In this document: piece after piece, positions 34,225-42,020 of the stretch
How the letters are laid out: each line of letters starts with the position of its first letter
Position numbering within the stretch: position 1 is the stretch's first letter
Origin: an uncultured Oscillospiraceae bacterium
GTDB taxonomy: Bacteria; Bacillota; Clostridia; Oscillospirales; Ruminococcaceae
DNA: 64,000 bases
Direction of reading: 5' to 3'
Assembly (NCBI GenBank): GCA_934444765.1
Contig: CAKSDC010000010.1
Coordinates: forward strand, 1 to 64,000
Notes under the pieces: model-generated
What the model saw: the letters and a program-made list of their open reading frames with translations, nothing else
The model's database searches: none
What the model was told of the DNA's origin: nothing
Program-made: the position numbers and the translations under genes

Positions 34225-35580
34225 TTAGCTAATGTTCACGTTGGTTAATAGACTACTGGTAATTAGCAAGTATATTAACATAGAAGATGCGTCCAAAAAA
34301 GTGGACATCATAGGGCCAGACATGGTGGTCGGGTCTATGTTAATACGTTTGGCTATCATAGGCAACACACACCCCACCAACTTGGATACTATTACTATTA
34401 GTATTAACGCTAACGAAACTACTATGGCAAGTGGAAGACTATTATAGATTAAGAATATTCGCACGGCATTCACTATAGATAGTACTACACCACATATTAG
34501 ACCCACTCGGAATTCTTTAAATATTACTTTAAAAAAGTCTTTTAGTTTAATTTCGTCTAACGACATACCTCTAATAATCATGGTTGCACTTTGCGAACCA
34601 CAGTTACCACCCGTACACATTATAGTACATATAAACGATATTAGAACAGGCATGGATATTAATTGACTTCTAAAGTGGTCGGTAATTAAGCCTGTGATAG
34701 TGGAAAATAGTAGTAAAAATATCAACCAAAATAGTCTGTGTTTAACGTGGTCAAACACTGACATTTTAAAGTAGTCGTCGTCACTATGCGACATACCCGC
34801 CATCTTTTCAAAGTCTTCGGTAGCTTCTTCTTCAATTACGTCCATAACGTCGTCAAAAGTTACTATACCCACTAACCTATTATCGTTATCCACTACAGGC
34901 ATAGCCACAAAGTCGTATTTGCTGAACTGTTTAGCTACACTTTCACGGTGGTCATAAGTATTAACGGTAATAACGTTAGTATCCATAATTTCGCTTATGT
35001 GCATATCGTCATCAGAAGTTAGCAAATCAAGAACGGTAACAAAGCCTATTAGCTTTCTTGCATCGGTTACATAACAGGTATATACAGTCTCTTTAACGCA
35101 ACCTATACTTCTAATCTTTTCAATAGACTGCCTAACGGTCATATCCTTGTGAAGATACGTATATTCTACGGTCATAATGCTACCTGCACTATCGTTAGGA
35201 TACTTTAACATTTCGTTAATCATTTTACGAGTTTCGGTATCGGCATTTTTAAGTATTCTTGATACTACATTAGCAGGCATTTCTTCGACCAAATCCACGG
35301 TATCATCAATATATAGTTGGTCTATAACTTCGCTAAGTTCCTTATCGGAAAAGATATCTATTAAGTGTTTTTGCATTTCGCTATCCATATAGGAAAAAGT
35401 TTCAGCTGAAAGTTCTTTAGGTAGTAGTCTGAACACTATGTATATGTCATTCTTATCCAGTTCACTGAATATTACCGCCAAATCGGCTGGGTTCATATCT
35501 TGAAGGATTTGCTTTAACATATGATAGCGTTTGTTTTCTAAAGCCTCAAAAGCCTTTTCTTTTAGATATAAAAAGTTCAT
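34225..35580 (-). CDS. mgtE: Magnesium transporter MgtE
   Basis: MgtE is a dimeric, Mg-gated magnesium channel. The 451-residue protein has the superhelical N domain (MNPADLAVIFSEL...), two CBS domains (about 130-260, with GSIMTVEYTYLHKDMTV and IMDTNVITV), a plug helix and five membrane helices carrying the pore segment CTGGNCGSQSATMIIRG. It has its own promoter and a roughly 260-nt leader that contains a short ORF (35649-35786). No clear M-box could be fitted to that leader. Confidence 0.96.
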   Translation of the reverse strand: MNFLYLKEKAFEALENKRYHMLKQILQDMNPADLAVIFSELDKNDIYIVFRLLPKELSAETFSYMDSEMQKHLIDIFSDKELSEVIDQLYIDDTVDLVEEMPANVVSRILKNADTETRKMINEMLKYPNDSAGSIMTVEYTYLHKDMTVRQSIEKIRSIGCVKETVYTCYVTDARKLIGFVTVLDLLTSDDDMHISEIMDTNVITVNTYDHRESVAKQFSKYDFVAMPVVDNDNRLVGIVTFDDVMDVIEEEATEDFEKMAGMSHSDDDYFKMSVFDHVKHRLFWLIFLLLFSTITGLITDHFRSQLISMPVLISFICTIMCTGGNCGSQSATMIIRGMSLDEIKLKDFFKVIFKEFRVGLICGVVLSIVNAVRIFLIYNSLPLAIVVSLALILIVIVSKLVGCVLPMIAKRINIDPTTMSGPMMSTFLDASSMLIYLLITSSLLTNVNIS

Positions 35581-35648
35581 TGGTACAACTCTCCTTTTTT
35601 ATTGATTTTAAATAAATAGGGAGCAATGTTTATACGCAAAGTACTCTT

Positions 35649-35786
35649 TTATAGGCTACAGAACGCACGCAAATTAGGGCATAATATTCCTGAAAGTACA
35701 GCCCATTGAGAAAGTTGCATACTTAAACTATAGTCTTTAAAAGTTTGTGTAACTGCATACAAACACAATCGGACTCCACAATCCAT
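35649..35786 (-). CDS. 45-residue upstream ORF in the mgtE leader
   Basis: An ATG with a strong ribosome site (TTGGAGG, 8 nt spacing) opens a 45-codon frame, MDCGVRLCLYAVTQTFKDYS onward, ending CPNLRAFCSL, then TAA 68 nt before mgtE. It lies wholly within the predicted mgtE transcript. It contains five Cys and no transmembrane or known domain. It may be a regulatory leader peptide, as MgtL is for Salmonella mgtA, though it is not Pro-rich; or a gene remnant. Coding status rests on the ribosome site alone. Confidence 0.45.
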   Translation of the reverse strand: MDCGVRLCLYAVTQTFKDYSLSMQLSQWAVLSGILCPNLRAFCSL

Positions 35787-35848
35787 TAAATTACGCCTCC
35801 AATCTTAATAAATAAAGTCTTGCTACGCATATCATAGCGTACTATTAT

Positions 35849-35877
35849 ATTATAGCATATAATTTTTGATATGTCAA
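35849..35877 (-). promoter_or_regulatory. Promoter of mgtE
   Basis: Minus-strand TTGACA (35877-35872), 17 bp, TATAAT (35854-35849), a full consensus match. The start near 35842 leaves a long leader with room for regulation. Confidence 0.85.
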
Positions 35878-35899
35878 ATGCTACAGAAAAATTTTTCTA

Positions 35900-35936
35900 A
35901 AAAAAATAGCACCATGCCAAACGCATTGGCACAGTG
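35900..35936 (-). terminator. Terminator of the half-dockerin gene
   Basis: GCAC..TGCCAA / TTGGCA..GTGC stem with one internal mismatch, followed on the minus strand by a run of eight T after TA. Confidence 0.8.
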
Positions 35937-35964
35937 CCGTTTTATTATATTCAAAAGTAGAATA

Positions 35965-36519
35965 CTACCAAGTAGTTATTCCAAGTAGATACTTCTTTAG
36001 TAAGAGTAAGTCTAAAGTAGTAACCTTGCCGTCGTAGTTGATATCTCCACGAACGCCAGTATCTCCACTATTGCCTACTGTAGTACTTTCACCTACTGTA
36101 GGGTCTTTTGACACATCGAATGTAATCTCTTCTATAGTCTTATTAGTAGCTTTATTTTCAGGAGTATTTTCAATATCCCTTAACTGATATGCAAAGTATG
36201 TTTTGTCATTACCTTCAACTATAAATTCGCAAGTATAGTCTACTCTATCTTCTGGGAAGAATGCATCTTCATTATGGTCAATAGTATACTCTTTTAATAC
36301 TACTAATTTTTTACCATTTAAAACTAAGGTTTTATCTTTATCATCTAATACTGTTTGAATAGTAAAGTCATCAGGTAGTTGATATATTATTTCACCATAC
36401 TCATTCGTAGTGGTTGGTAAATCATCGTATACCACATCAGCATAAGTAGGTAGTGCTAAGCAAGAAGCCATAGCAGAAGCTACTAAAACACTGCTTAAAA
36501 TCTTTTTAAAGTTTTTCAT
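35965..36519 (-). CDS. Secreted protein with single-repeat dockerin
   Basis: A 184-residue exported protein. The signal peptide is KKILSSVLVASAMASCLALP ending TYADVV. Residues about 28-145 form a beta-rich domain that I do not recognise. The C-terminus holds one dockerin calcium loop and helix (GDINYDGKVTTLDLLLLKKY, then LLGITTW) instead of the usual two. A type I dockerin has about 60-70 residues with two such repeats, so this one is half-size. It may be truncated, may dimerise, or may bind a cohesin weakly. It has its own promoter and terminator. Confidence 0.85.
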   Translation of the reverse strand: MKNFKKILSSVLVASAMASCLALPTYADVVYDDLPTTTNEYGEIIYQLPDDFTIQTVLDDKDKTLVLNGKKLVVLKEYTIDHNEDAFFPEDRVDYTCEFIVEGNDKTYFAYQLRDIENTPENKATNKTIEEITFDVSKDPTVGESTTVGNSGDTGVRGDINYDGKVTTLDLLLLKKYLLGITTW

Positions 36520-36597
36520 AACAGTTTCTCCTTTTCGTATTTATAATATCTCTTTTAGTACTAAAAGTGTAAACATTGGCTCGTTTACTATGAATAC

Positions 36598-36626
36598 AGT
36601 ATATCACCTTGAAAGTGATAAGTCAA
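36598..36626 (-). promoter_or_regulatory. Promoter of the half-dockerin gene
   Basis: Minus-strand TTGACT (36626-36621), 17 bp, TATACT (36603-36598), about 80 nt before the start codon. Confidence 0.78.
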
Positions 36627-36727
36627 TAGGCAATATGCACAAATAACCAAAGTGAAATTAGTCACACTATACATAATATACAAAGTATATATAAAATATG
36701 TACTACAAAAAAATTTCAAAAATACTA

Positions 36728-36756
36728 TTGACAAACTCCAAATATAGTGCTAATAT
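36728..36756 (+). promoter_or_regulatory. Promoter of the zinc-uptake fusion gene
   Basis: TTGACA (36728-36733), 17 bp, TAATAT (36751-36756) with an extended TGC before the -10. A Fur-family-like operator follows at about +15. Confidence 0.75.
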
Positions 36757-36776
36757 AGTATATTGAAAATTGAAAA

Positions 36777-36791
36777 TGAAATTCAATTTCA
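36777..36791. promoter_or_regulatory. Perfect 7-1-7 Fur-family-like operator
   Basis: TGAAATT-C-AATTTCA is an exact 7-1-7 inverted repeat, the geometry of Fur/Zur/PerR boxes, preceded by two TTGAAA-type direct repeats (36763-36776). It lies between the promoter and the start codon of the zinc-uptake fusion, so Zur-type repression by zinc is the simplest reading. The regulator is not in the window. Confidence 0.65.
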
Positions 36792-36818
36792 AATTTAAAG
36801 ATTAGGAGGTATACTGTT

Positions 36819-38726
36819 ATGTTCAAAAAGATAGTATCTTTTGTGACCTCAGCTATAATGGTTGTAGGTATGCTAACTCATAGTACCAGTCTTGCAGAGG
36901 CTCATAACGATAAGCTCAACGTAGTATGTACTATCTTCCCTGAGTACGATTGGACGTATAACATAGTGGGTAACAATCCCGATGTAGACTTAACTCTACT
37001 AATAGATAACGGAACGGATTTGCATAGCTTTCAGCCGTCAGCACAAGATATGGTTACTATATCCAATTGCGACGTGTTTATATATGTAGGTGGAACTTCC
37101 GAAACGTGGGTAGACGACGCTCTAAAAAACGCTAATAATAAGAATATGCAAGTGATAAATCTTTTAGACGTGTTGGATACTAACGTTAAGACTGAAGAAG
37201 TAGTAGAGGGTATGCAAGAAGAACCTCACGAACACGACCATGACGACCATGACGACCACGACGACGATGACGAATATCACAATCAAGAGGTTGAATACGA
37301 CGAACACGTTTGGCTATCTTTAACTAATGCCGAAACTATATGTAACTATATATGTGACGTTATGTGTTCGATAGATAGCAATAACAGTAGTCTATACAAA
37401 GATAACACCGCAAAGTATATCAACAAGTTGCAAACTTTAGACGATAAGTATAAGTCTATGGTAGAAGGTTCTAAACGTAAGACTATAATGTTTGGCGATA
37501 GATTTCCTTTTAGATACTTAGTAGACGATTACGGCATAGACTATTACGCAGTATTCGTTGGATGTTCTGCGGAAACTGAGGCAAGTTTTAAGACGGTCAC
37601 ATTCTTAGCTAACAAGTTAGACGAACTTAAACTTTCTACAGTGCTAACCTTAGAAACTTCTGACCAAGCTATAGCTAAGACTATAGTAAGTAATACTACC
37701 AATAAAAATCAAAGTATACAGGTTATGAACTCTATGCAGTCGGTGACGGCTAACGATATAGCCAACGGTACAAGTTATCTTTCCATAATGGAACAGAACT
37801 ACAACGTATTAGACCACGCTTTAAACGACGACGTTCCTACAGGTTCAGCGTTAGCCTCTACCACGGAACAGAACTCAGGAGGCTTTAAAGATACTCTAAC
37901 TAAATACTTATCTTATCCGTTCGTAAGATACGCTTTAATAGTAGGAACGCTAATAGCTTTGTGTTCTTCCATATTAGGGGTAATCTTAGTATTAAAAAGA
38001 TTTTCATTTATAGGTGACGGACTATCGCACGTAGCCTTTGGAGCTTTAGCAGTAGCTACAGTATTCAGCGTAACTAATAACATGATAGTAATACTTCCTG
38101 TTACGGTCATATCTGCTATACTGCTTTTGCGAACTGGTCAAAATACTAAGATTAAAGGCGACTCTGCCATAGCTATGATTTCGGTAGGTGCTTTAGCTTT
38201 AGGTTACTTATTAATGAACGTCTTTTCCACTTCTGGAAACGTCAGTGGCGACGTATGTAGTACACTATTCGGTTCTACTTTGATACTAACTCTATCCAAT
38301 AGTGACGTTTGGTTATGTATCGCTATGTCCGTGATAGTACTATTGATATTTATACTATTCTATAACAGAATATTTTCCGTTACGTTTGACGAAAGTTTCG
38401 CTACTGCAACGGGAACTAATGCTAACACCTACAACACTATAATATCCATAATAACGGCTATAATAATAGTGTTAGCTATGAACTTAGTAGGTTCTCTGTT
38501 GATATCAGCTTTAATAATCTTCCCTGCCCTATCTTCAATGAGGGTGTTCAGTGGATTTAAAGTAGTAATAGTAAGTTCAGCGATAATTTCGGTAGTGTGT
38601 GCAGTATCAGGAATATTAATCTCTATACTACTTTCTACACCAGTAGGCTCTACCATAGTAGCGGTAGATATCGTAGTATTTTTGATATTCTACACTATAG
38701 GCACGTTTACGGGTAAGAGAGCGTAA
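36819..38726 (+). CDS. Zinc ABC transporter: binding protein fused to permease
   Basis: One 635-codon frame combines a ZnuA/AdcA-like binding protein with a ZnuB-type ABC-3 permease. Residues 1-27 are a signal peptide; 33 to about 340 form the cluster A-I binding domain, with metal ligands H69 in DLHSFQPS, His in YDEHVWLS and the FGDRFPFRYL segment, plus an acidic His-rich loop (about 137-158). From about 365 there are multiple membrane helices with LVLKRFSFIGDGLSHVAFGA and the conserved SLLISALIIFPALSS. The two halves are normally separate chains. No ATPase gene follows; the next gene is convergent. Zinc is likeliest; manganese is possible. Confidence 0.9.
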   Translation: MFKKIVSFVTSAIMVVGMLTHSTSLAEAHNDKLNVVCTIFPEYDWTYNIVGNNPDVDLTLLIDNGTDLHSFQPSAQDMVTISNCDVFIYVGGTSETWVDDALKNANNKNMQVINLLDVLDTNVKTEEVVEGMQEEPHEHDHDDHDDHDDDDEYHNQEVEYDEHVWLSLTNAETICNYICDVMCSIDSNNSSLYKDNTAKYINKLQTLDDKYKSMVEGSKRKTIMFGDRFPFRYLVDDYGIDYYAVFVGCSAETEASFKTVTFLANKLDELKLSTVLTLETSDQAIAKTIVSNTTNKNQSIQVMNSMQSVTANDIANGTSYLSIMEQNYNVLDHALNDDVPTGSALASTTEQNSGGFKDTLTKYLSYPFVRYALIVGTLIALCSSILGVILVLKRFSFIGDGLSHVAFGALAVATVFSVTNNMIVILPVTVISAILLLRTGQNTKIKGDSAIAMISVGALALGYLLMNVFSTSGNVSGDVCSTLFGSTLILTLSNSDVWLCIAMSVIVLLIFILFYNRIFSVTFDESFATATGTNANTYNTIISIITAIIIVLAMNLVGSLLISALIIFPALSSMRVFSGFKVVIVSSAIISVVCAVSGILISILLSTPVGSTIVAVDIVVFLIFYTIGTFTGKRA

Positions 38727-38751
38727 CGTCTAAAACTTAACACTAAAAGTA

Positions 38752-38783
38752 TAAGGATACTCTTAACAGTAAGAGTATCCTTA
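38752..38783. terminator. Hairpin between zinc fusion and GH26 gene
   Basis: A 14-bp perfect stem, TAAGGATACTCTTA / TAAGAGTATCCTTA, with an ACAG loop lies between converging genes. The T tails are short, so it is a probable bidirectional terminator or RNA-stabilising hairpin. Confidence 0.65.
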
Positions 38784-38814
38784 ACTTGTGTATACATATA
38801 GTACTATATTGATA

Positions 38815-40824
38815 CTACTTAGTAATACCTAATAGAACTTTCTTGAGTGATAGTAAGTCAGCAGTAGTAACTTTTTGGTCTTGGTTCATATCGCCGTTTA
38901 CTAAAGACTGTCCAGTTAGAGTAGTCATACCCAATAGATACTTCTTCATAACTAATAGGTCAGCAGTAGAGACTTTACCGTCTAAGTTTACGTCACCTGC
39001 TAAGTAGTCGCCAGAAGTTCCTGGGTTAGGGTCTACTGTGGTCTGTGTAGTGGTGTCATCACTATCAATAGTGCTGTCGATAGTAGTAACAGAGGTTTCA
39101 GAGGGTTCTGTAGTAGTAGTATCAGTATCAGAAGGTTCTTCTGTAGTAGTGGAAGTGGAAGTAGTAGTAGTATCAGGTTCATCAGGTTGAGTAGGTTCGC
39201 CAGCCTTATATCCACTGTATAGGTTAGAAGGAAGTTCGTCTAACATTATGCAGTAGTCACTGGTATACATTTCCTTTAGAGTATCAGGATTATTGTATTC
39301 TGAACCTGATAAGAAGTTACTTTGACCGTTATCGTACCATGGACAGAAGTATAACCAACCAGCCTTTTCTACTGTAAGATTTTCAAGGCTTGGAACGGTA
39401 TCATTTTCTGGCATAGATACCAACTTATTACCGCCACCTATCTTAACCAATGCGTAGAACGTCTTAGAAATAGCGTCTTCGTTAGGGCAACCTGATAGTC
39501 CATCGTGACGGTTATATACTGTATTGTACTTATCGTAACCTATAATGTCTACATAGTCATCTCCAGGGTACCAGTTAGGTGAAGTATCGTAGTCGTAACT
39601 ATTGAACTCCCAGATTATATTATGTAAGCCGTAATCTTCGGTTAGAGTGGTATATAGCATCTGCCATAGTTGTTTATACACTGTAGAACCGGCTTTGCCC
39701 CACCAGAACCAAGAGTTAGTTTCGCCACCATTACCTTCAGCTTCATGGAAAGGTCTTAATATAATAGGAACGTTAGCCTCTTGAAGTTTAGTTAGCTGTT
39801 CGGCTAAGTCTTCGATAGCAAGCATAACGTATTCGTGTTCTTTAGTACCTTCTACTACTGCGTTAGCGGTATCGAAGTCTGTTTGAGATGGAACGTAAGT
39901 AACGTCTTTCCAGTCTACAGGTTCGCCCACGGTGTAGTTAGCAAAGTCTTTAGGAACGTTAATGTGCCAACAGCCAGTAGCGATACCACCACGACTATTA
40001 ACCCATTCTATAGCTCTATCGGTAGTACCGTCTTCCCAACCGTATAGAGGGTTATAGTTCATAAAGTCAAAGCCTCTAATAGCAGGGTAAGAACCGCTTA
40101 GGTCTTTAATCCATTCAAATTCGTATTCATAGTTAGAAACGCCGTTTCCGTCAGCGTCGGTAGTACCACCAAATTGAGATTCGGTATGACCACCACCATA
40201 TATTTCTTGTTGACCTGCTATAGTATGTTTACCATATACGTCGCAAAGATAGTTCATTAAAGATTGAGTTTCTTTAGTAGCGTCTTTATCTGCTAAAGTA
40301 GGTTGAACGTCTAAAGCCGGTAGATTAGCGTCTTTAACGGTAACGCTATCAAAGTATGCAAAGCCATAGCCTGCCTGAATTTGAATAGTATTAGTACCTT
40401 CTTGAAGTTTAAATACGCCAAAATCATAGTCTGTCCATTCTTTGCAATAGCCCATGTTGTATTCGCCTACACGGTTGCCGTTTACGTTTACGTACTGTAG
40501 TCTGCCGTCCTCAGAGAGTTCTTGCATATATACGCAAGAGATATCGTACATATCAGTCTTAGGAACGGTAACTTCAAAAGTTATAGTACCACCACTTTGA
40601 AACCAAACGAAGCCAGTGCCAGTAAAACCAGTCTTAACCTCGGAATAGATGTTATCAGTAATAGTAGCGTCTTCAACGGTACAGTTTTCGCACTCATCAT
40701 GGAAGTATACGGTTCCAGTAGTACTGTCATCTTCTGCAAACACGCAAGCGTTAGAACCCACTGCTAAAGCGGTCATACATAATGCAGTAACTAAAGATAC
40801 AGACTTTTTAGTCTTGTAGTTCAT
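38815..40824 (-). CDS. GH26 beta-mannanase with CBM35-like and dockerin modules
   Basis: A 669-residue secreted enzyme. After a signal peptide (to about residue 30) comes a CBM35-like beta-sandwich (about 38-165, VYFHDECENCTVED...FAYFDSVTV), then a GH26 catalytic barrel (about 175-540): RPFHEAEGNGG with likely acid/base E361 and MPEND with likely nucleophile E473. A Thr/Ser/Pro/Glu linker leads to a two-repeat dockerin (DVNLDGKVSTADLL and DMNQDQKVTTADLL). It would cut beta-1,4-mannan while docked on a cohesin scaffold outside the cell. No cohesin gene is in the window. It has its own promoter. Confidence 0.94.
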   Translation of the reverse strand: MNYKTKKSVSLVTALCMTALAVGSNACVFAEDDSTTGTVYFHDECENCTVEDATITDNIYSEVKTGFTGTGFVWFQSGGTITFEVTVPKTDMYDISCVYMQELSEDGRLQYVNVNGNRVGEYNMGYCKEWTDYDFGVFKLQEGTNTIQIQAGYGFAYFDSVTVKDANLPALDVQPTLADKDATKETQSLMNYLCDVYGKHTIAGQQEIYGGGHTESQFGGTTDADGNGVSNYEYEFEWIKDLSGSYPAIRGFDFMNYNPLYGWEDGTTDRAIEWVNSRGGIATGCWHINVPKDFANYTVGEPVDWKDVTYVPSQTDFDTANAVVEGTKEHEYVMLAIEDLAEQLTKLQEANVPIILRPFHEAEGNGGETNSWFWWGKAGSTVYKQLWQMLYTTLTEDYGLHNIIWEFNSYDYDTSPNWYPGDDYVDIIGYDKYNTVYNRHDGLSGCPNEDAISKTFYALVKIGGGNKLVSMPENDTVPSLENLTVEKAGWLYFCPWYDNGQSNFLSGSEYNNPDTLKEMYTSDYCIMLDELPSNLYSGYKAGEPTQPDEPDTTTTSTSTTTEEPSDTDTTTTEPSETSVTTIDSTIDSDDTTTQTTVDPNPGTSGDYLAGDVNLDGKVSTADLLVMKKYLLGMTTLTGQSLVNGDMNQDQKVTTADLLSLKKVLLGITK

Positions 40825-40898
40825 ATAATACAGTCCTTTCGTAAAATAGTATGTTAGCCCATTCCAGATTAGGGCATTATAACTAAAATAGTATAACT

Positions 40899-40928
40899 AT
40901 TATACTATATATTAGTTAGGTCTGTCAA
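40899..40928 (-). promoter_or_regulatory. Promoter of the GH26 gene
   Basis: Minus-strand TTGACA (40928-40923), 18 bp, TATAAT (40904-40899), about 75 nt before the start codon. Confidence 0.75.
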
Positions 40929-40941
40929 GCATACGATTATA

Positions 40942-41526
40942 CTATTTTTTAAAAAAATGGAAGTCGCAACAGTCCCCACCATAACCCAAAGTTTTGGTAC
41001 GTGTAAAGCCTATCTTTTTAAGACCACCATAGGTAACTTCATCAACGTCACAGAACAGACGGCATAGTTCGGCACAATGGTGTTCTACACAGGCAGTATG
41101 CCATAAACACTCTGTAATGGTAACGTCGAAGTAGTCTTTACCGTGCTTTTGAGTGCTTTTTTGTAAGTCGGTAGTACGCATTATATTCAAAAAAACACTA
41201 CTATATATTGAATAGAATGCAGGTACTACTTCCATTTTTGCCGTAGACGAATGCTTCTTCTTAGCTACCCTATCAATCATATACTTTCGCATATACTGAT
41301 ATGCTTCTTCTTGTGAAAAGTCACCTTTTAACAGAACCTTATATAGTGCTATTCTTGGTAATATGGTCTGAATAAGCGTCTTCTTCTGATTTTTAGACTT
41401 ACCTTTAGTATTTTCAATAAGACTATTAAGTGTCTTTTCTTGCCTATCGAACAGTATACTACCCTTATCCTTTCCGAACTCTTCTATTAGATAGGCTTGT
41501 ACCTGTTTCTGTTGTTTTATACTCAT
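40942..41526 (-). CDS. L-2-amino-thiazoline-4-carboxylate hydrolase family protein
   Basis: A 194-residue protein matching the pattern of the ATC hydrolase family (PF14196), named for an enzyme that opens the thiazoline ring on the way to cysteine. Characteristic segments: ILPRIALYKVLL near the N-terminus, DVTECLWH-like and HHCAELCRLFCDVDE, then IGFTRTKTLGYGGDCCDFHF at the C-terminus. The real substrate of most members is unknown. A decayed relative lies just upstream at 41610-42015. The ribosome site is AGAGGTG. Confidence 0.75.
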   Translation of the reverse strand: MSIKQQKQVQAYLIEEFGKDKGSILFDRQEKTLNSLIENTKGKSKNQKKTLIQTILPRIALYKVLLKGDFSQEEAYQYMRKYMIDRVAKKKHSSTAKMEVVPAFYSIYSSVFLNIMRTTDLQKSTQKHGKDYFDVTITECLWHTACVEHHCAELCRLFCDVDEVTYGGLKKIGFTRTKTLGYGGDCCDFHFFKK

Positions 41527-41609
41527 ATTATAACACCTCTGTAACCTTGAACTTTTAGACTATATCCATTAGATAATTATATTCCACACAGAGTTTTTTG
41601 TCAAATATT

Positions 41610-42015
41610 CTATTCCCAAAATAGGTACCAATCCTTTAAACTTCGTCTATCTACAGTTTCATCACGACAACGACTGCCGTCTGACAAATCCGAATACCTT
41701 ATAAATTTCACGTGCTTTGGTAGGTTTGCATATGAAGTGATATCTGTCATACAGAAAATTTTACATAGACTTCTAATGCCATAATACTCAAACATTTCTA
41801 TATACACACATCGTAATCACAACGCAAACGTGTACTGCATTCGTCGTTAGATAGCTATTGTGCCTTTTAAAGATATCCGAGGTATACATCTCTTTAAGTC
41901 TTTTTCATACGCCATAGTTTTGTCATCTACACCTGATATCTTTTCATTAATTAATACTTTACGATATATTTTCACATACCTATTTACTGTTCTTTCGATA
42001 TTTATTACATCAATC
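41610..42015 (-). pseudogene. Decayed paralogue of the ATC hydrolase-family gene
   Basis: Two fragments in the same order as the intact neighbour. An N-terminal piece (about 42015-41860) reads NRYVKIYRKVLINEKI...KDLKRCIPRISLKG before a stop; CIPRISLK aligns with ILPRIALY. A C-terminal piece (41807-41610) reads YYGIRSLCKIFCMTD...VKFIRYSDLSDGSRCRDE, aligning with ELCRLFCDVDE...IGFTRTKTLGYGGDCCD. The middle is missing or out of frame and no start codon with ribosome site is seen. It follows uvrB by 5 nt. Confidence 0.65.
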
Positions 42016-42020
42016 CTCTA

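Noticed and set aside
35581..35842. M-box (ykoK) magnesium riboswitch in the mgtE leader
   Set aside because: The context fits and a CAATGGG piece resembles its core, but the conserved GGUGAGGCUCC and GUGCUAAAGCUC segments are not found. It is left as an open question in the leader-ORF finding.
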